Shown here one piece after another: positions 6,969 through 9,666 of a stretch of DNA of 9,666 nt. Position 1 is the stretch's first letter. Each line of letters opens with the position of its first letter. The notes below the pieces were generated by a model that was given only the letters and a program-made list of their open reading frames with translations, had not been told where the DNA came from and made no database searches. Made by a program: the position numbers and the translations under genes. Source of the stretch: Achromobacter sp. (GTDB lineage Bacteria; Pseudomonadota; Gammaproteobacteria; Burkholderiales; Burkholderiaceae_B); assembly GCA_003454835.1 (NCBI GenBank), contig DMTA01000169.1:1-9666 (forward strand), in the 5' to 3' direction.

Positions 6969-7892
6969 ATGACCGGATTTCTCATCAAACGCGTGTTGCA
7001 GGCCGTCTTCGTGATCGTGGCCGTGACGCTGCTTGTCTCTTATGCCGTGCGCCTGACCGGCGACCCCGCGCTGATGCTCAGCCAGGGTTCGGGCAGCGTG
7101 ACCGAACAGGACCTGGCCAACATCCGCCAGGCGCTCGGGTTGAACCGGCCGTTCCACGAACAATATCTGTCGTACATGCAGGGGCTGCTGCACGGCGATT
7201 TCGGGCGCAGCTTCATGGGCGGCACGTCGGTCGCCAAGCTGATCGGCGACGCACTGCCTGCGACGCTGATGCTGGCCTTCACGTCGCTCATCGTGTCCAT
7301 CCTGATCTCGCTGCCGCTGGGCATCCAGGCTGCGATCAAGCGCGGCAAAGCCACGGACCAGGCCATCCGCATCCTGTCGCTGGTGGGCCTGTCTTTCCCC
7401 AATTTCTGGCTGGCGCTGATGCTGGTGCTGCTGTTGTCGATCACCTTCCCGCTGCTGCCGCCATCCGGCTGGAGCGGACCGGCCAGCCTGGTGCTGCCGT
7501 CCCTGACGATGGCGATCATCCTTAGCGCCACCAACATCCGGCTGGTGCGCACGACGATGCTGGAGACGTTGTCCGCGCAATACATCATGGTGGCGCGCAG
7601 CAAGGGCCTGAAAGAGCGCATCGTGCTGTACAAGCATGCGCTGCGCAACTGCGCCATTCCGTTGATCACGTATCTGGGCCTGCAGTTTGGCGGCCTGATC
7701 GGCGGCATCGTGGTGATCGAGATGGTCTTCAACTGGCCGGGGCTGGGCACGTTGGCCTTCGACGCCATTTCGGGCCGCGATTATCCGGTGCTGCAAGGCA
7801 CGGTCACCGTGCTGGCCACCGTCATCGTCCTGGTCAACCTGATCGTCGACATTGCCTACGGCATCGTCGATCCCCGTATTCGCACGCGCTGA
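6969..7892 (+). CDS. ABC importer permease 1 (DppB/GsiC-like)
   Basis: This inner-membrane permease forms half of the translocation channel with the product of the next gene. It has 307 aa (E. coli GsiC 306). The N-terminal helix LIKRVLQAVFVIVAVTLLVSY (5-25) and the following LTGDPA (29-34) are typical of the B-type permeases, with GLNRPFHEQYLSYM (57-70) and GDFGRSF (76-82) in the periplasmic loop. Further membrane segments lie near 100-120, 136-160, 175-195, 230-252 and 278-298. The cytoplasmic EAA-type loop that docks on the ATPase is ARSKGLKERIVLYKHALRN (209-227), with its invariant glycine at G213. FNWPGLGTL (254-262) is also family-typical. The start ATG 6969 is preceded by a GGGGCGG about 9 nt upstream. 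The long structured gap before it contrasts with the tight 5-nt gap to permease 2. Confidence 0.95.
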   Translation: MTGFLIKRVLQAVFVIVAVTLLVSYAVRLTGDPALMLSQGSGSVTEQDLANIRQALGLNRPFHEQYLSYMQGLLHGDFGRSFMGGTSVAKLIGDALPATLMLAFTSLIVSILISLPLGIQAAIKRGKATDQAIRILSLVGLSFPNFWLALMLVLLLSITFPLLPPSGWSGPASLVLPSLTMAIILSATNIRLVRTTMLETLSAQYIMVARSKGLKERIVLYKHALRNCAIPLITYLGLQFGGLIGGIVVIEMVFNWPGLGTLAFDAISGRDYPVLQGTVTVLATVIVLVNLIVDIAYGIVDPRIRTR

Positions 7893-7897
7893 GCATC

Positions 7898-8764
7898 ATG
7901 CAGACAACCACTACCCCCGCCGCCCCGAAGGCCATGAAGCCGCGCAGCCGCTATCGCTCGCTGGAATTCGTGCTGGGCGCGCTTTTAACCGGCGTCATGG
8001 TCCTGCTGGTGCTGGCCTCCGGCTGGCTGTTTCCGGATGGCGGCGAATCGATGGACCTGGCCGCCCGCCTGATGGCGCCGTTCTCGTCGGCCGCCCATCC
8101 CTTCGGCACCGATCCGCTGGGCCGCGACGTGCTGGCGCGCGTGATCGTCGGCGGCAAGATTTCGCTGCTGGTGGGCTTTGCCTCGGTGCTGGGCGGCGCG
8201 CTGCTGGGCATCGTGATGGGTCTCATCGCCGGGTACTACCGCGGCTTCTGGGACATGATCGTGATGCGTTTTGCGGACGTGCAGCTGGCGCTGCCCTTCA
8301 TCCTGGTGGCGATCACGTTCATCGCCATCCTGGGCGGCGGGCTGTTCAACGTCATCTTCTTCATGATCGTGTCGCAATGGGTGCAGTACGCTCGCCTGGT
8401 GCGGGCGCAGGTGCTGGCGTTGCGCGAGCGCGAGTTCGTGCTGGCGGCGCGCGCGTTTGGCGTGCGCGACCTGGCGATGATCCGCCATCACATCGTGCCC
8501 AACCTGCTGGGCCCGCTGGTAATCCTGATGACGCTGAACGTGGCCAACAACATCCTGCTGGAAAGCAGCCTGACCTTCCTGGGCCTGGGCGTCGACCCCA
8601 TGATCCCGAGCTGGGGCGGTATGCTTGCCGATGGCCGCACGTACATGCAGACGGCCTGGTGGGTCAGCGTGTTTCCTGGTCTGGCCATCATGCTGACGGT
8701 ACTGGGTCTGAACCTGCTGGGCGACTGGCTGCGCGACCGCCTGGATCCGACCGGCAAGGTCTGA
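7898..8764 (+). CDS. ABC importer permease 2 (DppC/GsiD-like)
   Basis: This is the second inner-membrane channel subunit, 288 aa (E. coli GsiD 303). A short cytoplasmic tail (1-20, Thr/Pro/Ala then basic) leads into helix 1 (about 23-45). HPFGTDPLGRDVLARVIVGG (67-86) is the hallmark of C-type peptide permeases. Membrane segments follow near 88-112, 129-150, 152-166, 203-220 and 255-275. The EAA-type loop is AARAFGVRDLAMIRHHIVPN (183-202), with glycine G188. ESSLTFLGLGVDPMIPSWG (222-240) is the other conserved block. The start is ATG 7898, only 5 nt after the permease 1 stop and with no strong SD of its own, so translational coupling is likely. ATG at 7934 (residue 13) is possible but would remove most of the tail. 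Confidence 0.95.
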   Translation: MQTTTTPAAPKAMKPRSRYRSLEFVLGALLTGVMVLLVLASGWLFPDGGESMDLAARLMAPFSSAAHPFGTDPLGRDVLARVIVGGKISLLVGFASVLGGALLGIVMGLIAGYYRGFWDMIVMRFADVQLALPFILVAITFIAILGGGLFNVIFFMIVSQWVQYARLVRAQVLALREREFVLAARAFGVRDLAMIRHHIVPNLLGPLVILMTLNVANNILLESSLTFLGLGVDPMIPSWGGMLADGRTYMQTAWWVSVFPGLAIMLTVLGLNLLGDWLRDRLDPTGKV

Positions 8765-8785
8765 AGAATATCCGCGCCACGGGCC

Positions 8786-8792
8786 GGAAGGA
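8786..8792 (+). promoter_or_regulatory. Ribosome-binding site that decides the start of the last gene
   Basis: GGAAGGA ends 9 nt before ATG 8802 but abuts the in-frame ATG at 8793 (ATG TTG AGT ATG). The spacing therefore favours 8802 over 8793. Confidence 0.6.
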
Positions 8793-8801
8793 ATGTTGAG
8801 T

Positions 8802-9666
8802 ATGTCGTTGCTGGACAAGAGTTTCGATCGCACGCTGGACGCCTGGACGCACGCCTACATGGCGCCGGCCTGGCGCGGCGCGGTCGTGGAAGGTTGGGTG
8901 TTCGAAGGCGTGGATGCGCGGCGCGCCGCGCAGGCCAAGCTTGAACAGGCCGGCGTGACGGCGCGCTTTCGCAGCGCGTACAAGCCGCTCGTGCACTTTT
9001 TCCTTGAAGAAGTGGAGCGCGACGGACTGGTCTCGGCCGAGATCCGCTATCCGCTGCACGAACACGCGCAGGCCAAGCGTTTCACGCTGGAGGCTTATCC
9101 GCTCGTGGCGTTGCTGCAAGACGTGCGCGTGACAATGGCGCCCGGCGCCGACGACCTGCACTACGACGTGCGGCTGTCGTACGCCGACGGCAGCACGATC
9201 GAAACCCGGGTGTTTGCGCCGAACCAGCTTGGGCATGCGCCGGACGGCACGCCAGAGCTGTCGCCCACCGGCTGGCTGCGCGTGCAGGATGCCGACGGTG
9301 CGGTGCAGACCGATGCCGCGCAGGCCACCGAGTACCAGCTTCTCTTTCGCAGCATCCTGGACACCGTGCGCAGCCACACGTGGGGCGCGCACGAGCCGTA
9401 TTTCGACCGGCTGGAAATTCGGGTGGACCTGCCCGGCATCGACTTCGCGCTGCCGGTGGACGAGGAAATCGTCAGTACGTTCGAAGCGCTGCACGAGGAC
9501 ATCTATTTCTCGCTGCTGGAGCACTTTCAGCAGCATTCCGGCCGCCCGTCCGGCGACCGCGGCCTGCAACCGGGCCAGATCATTCCCGACATCCGCCGAC
9601 ACGATGGCGCACCGCGCGTGCGGATCTCGGTCGAACCCTTCGCGCCGGTCGTGCCCGTGACGCCCG
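8802..9666 (+). CDS. Unrecognised cytoplasmic protein, transporter-linked, 3' end outside the window
   Basis: The open frame runs 288 codons from ATG 8802 to the edge with no stop. I do not recognise a family. No signal peptide or membrane segment is visible (it begins MSLLDKSFDRTLDAWTHAYM), so it should be cytoplasmic. It is rich in acidic and aromatic residues. Notable stretches are AWRGAVVEGWVFEGVDARRA (23-42), RSAYKPLVHFFLEE (57-70), HTWGAHEPYFDRLEIRVDLP (192-211), ALHEDIYFSLLEHFQ (229-243) and GLQPGQIIPDIR (254-265). A predicted helix-rich N-terminus is followed by a strand-like region near 119-140. It lies 37 nt after the permease 2 stop with its own SD, so it is probably the last visible operon member. 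The context suggests an enzyme acting on the imported substrate. A metallopeptidase, perhaps M14-like with its zinc site further downstream, is a weak guess from memory; no HxxE...H site is visible here. Confidence 0.8.
   Translation, partial: MSLLDKSFDRTLDAWTHAYMAPAWRGAVVEGWVFEGVDARRAAQAKLEQAGVTARFRSAYKPLVHFFLEEVERDGLVSAEIRYPLHEHAQAKRFTLEAYPLVALLQDVRVTMAPGADDLHYDVRLSYADGSTIETRVFAPNQLGHAPDGTPELSPTGWLRVQDADGAVQTDAAQATEYQLLFRSILDTVRSHTWGAHEPYFDRLEIRVDLPGIDFALPVDEEIVSTFEALHEDIYFSLLEHFQQHSGRPSGDRGLQPGQIIPDIRRHDGAPRVRISVEPFAPVVPVTP

Noticed and set aside
6627..9602. Long minus-strand frames at 6627-7796, 7985-8833 and 8688-9602
   Set aside because: They are antisense to the permeases and the last gene, rich in Gln, His and Arg, and without motifs. 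They are explained by third-position GC bias.

Overview
The window looks like a chromosomal piece of a high-GC betaproteobacterium, most likely an Alcaligenaceae member of the Achromobacter/Bordetella kind. This is inferred from the strongly GC-biased coding, the FhaB/FhaC-like two-partner secretion genes and the style of the peptide ABC transporter operon. No sequence search could be run, so the genus is a guess.

Layout. Minus strand, left: positions 1-2497 hold a two-partner secretion (TPS) locus in the order tpsB then tpsA. The outer-membrane transporter (743-2497) is complete. The exoprotein (1-717) is cut by the window edge after 239 residues, so only its signal peptide and TPS secretion domain are visible. 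Centre: 2498-2851 is a divergent, gene-free region whose first part is far more AT-rich than its surroundings. It holds a candidate promoter for the TPS genes, a perfect 6-bp inverted repeat and a hairpin-forming repeat. Plus strand, right: a MarR-type winged-helix regulator (2852-3364), a double-domain peptide ABC ATPase (3374-5227), a periplasmic solute-binding protein (5278-6804), two inner-membrane permeases (6969-7892 and 7898-8764), and the first 288 codons of an unrecognised gene (8802-9666, running off the edge).

How the genes work together. The four transporter genes make a complete ABC importer of the dipeptide/oligopeptide/nickel superfamily. Fused ATPase, binding protein, permease B and permease C, with lengths of 617, 508, 307 and 288 residues, match the GsiABCD (glutathione importer) layout. 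The substrate cannot be read from the sequence. The MarR-type gene lies 9 nt upstream of the ATPase gene and is a likely local regulator. The unknown gene after the permeases is spaced like an operon member and may act on the imported compound. A structured GC-rich element of about 100 bp sits between the binding-protein gene and the first permease gene and may set their relative expression.

No rRNA, tRNA, CRISPR array, insertion sequence or phage gene was seen. Most of the window is ordinary. The points worth following are the unseen C-terminal part of the exoprotein, the unknown last gene, the structured element at 6805-6900, and the operator-like repeats and CxxC motif linked to the regulator.
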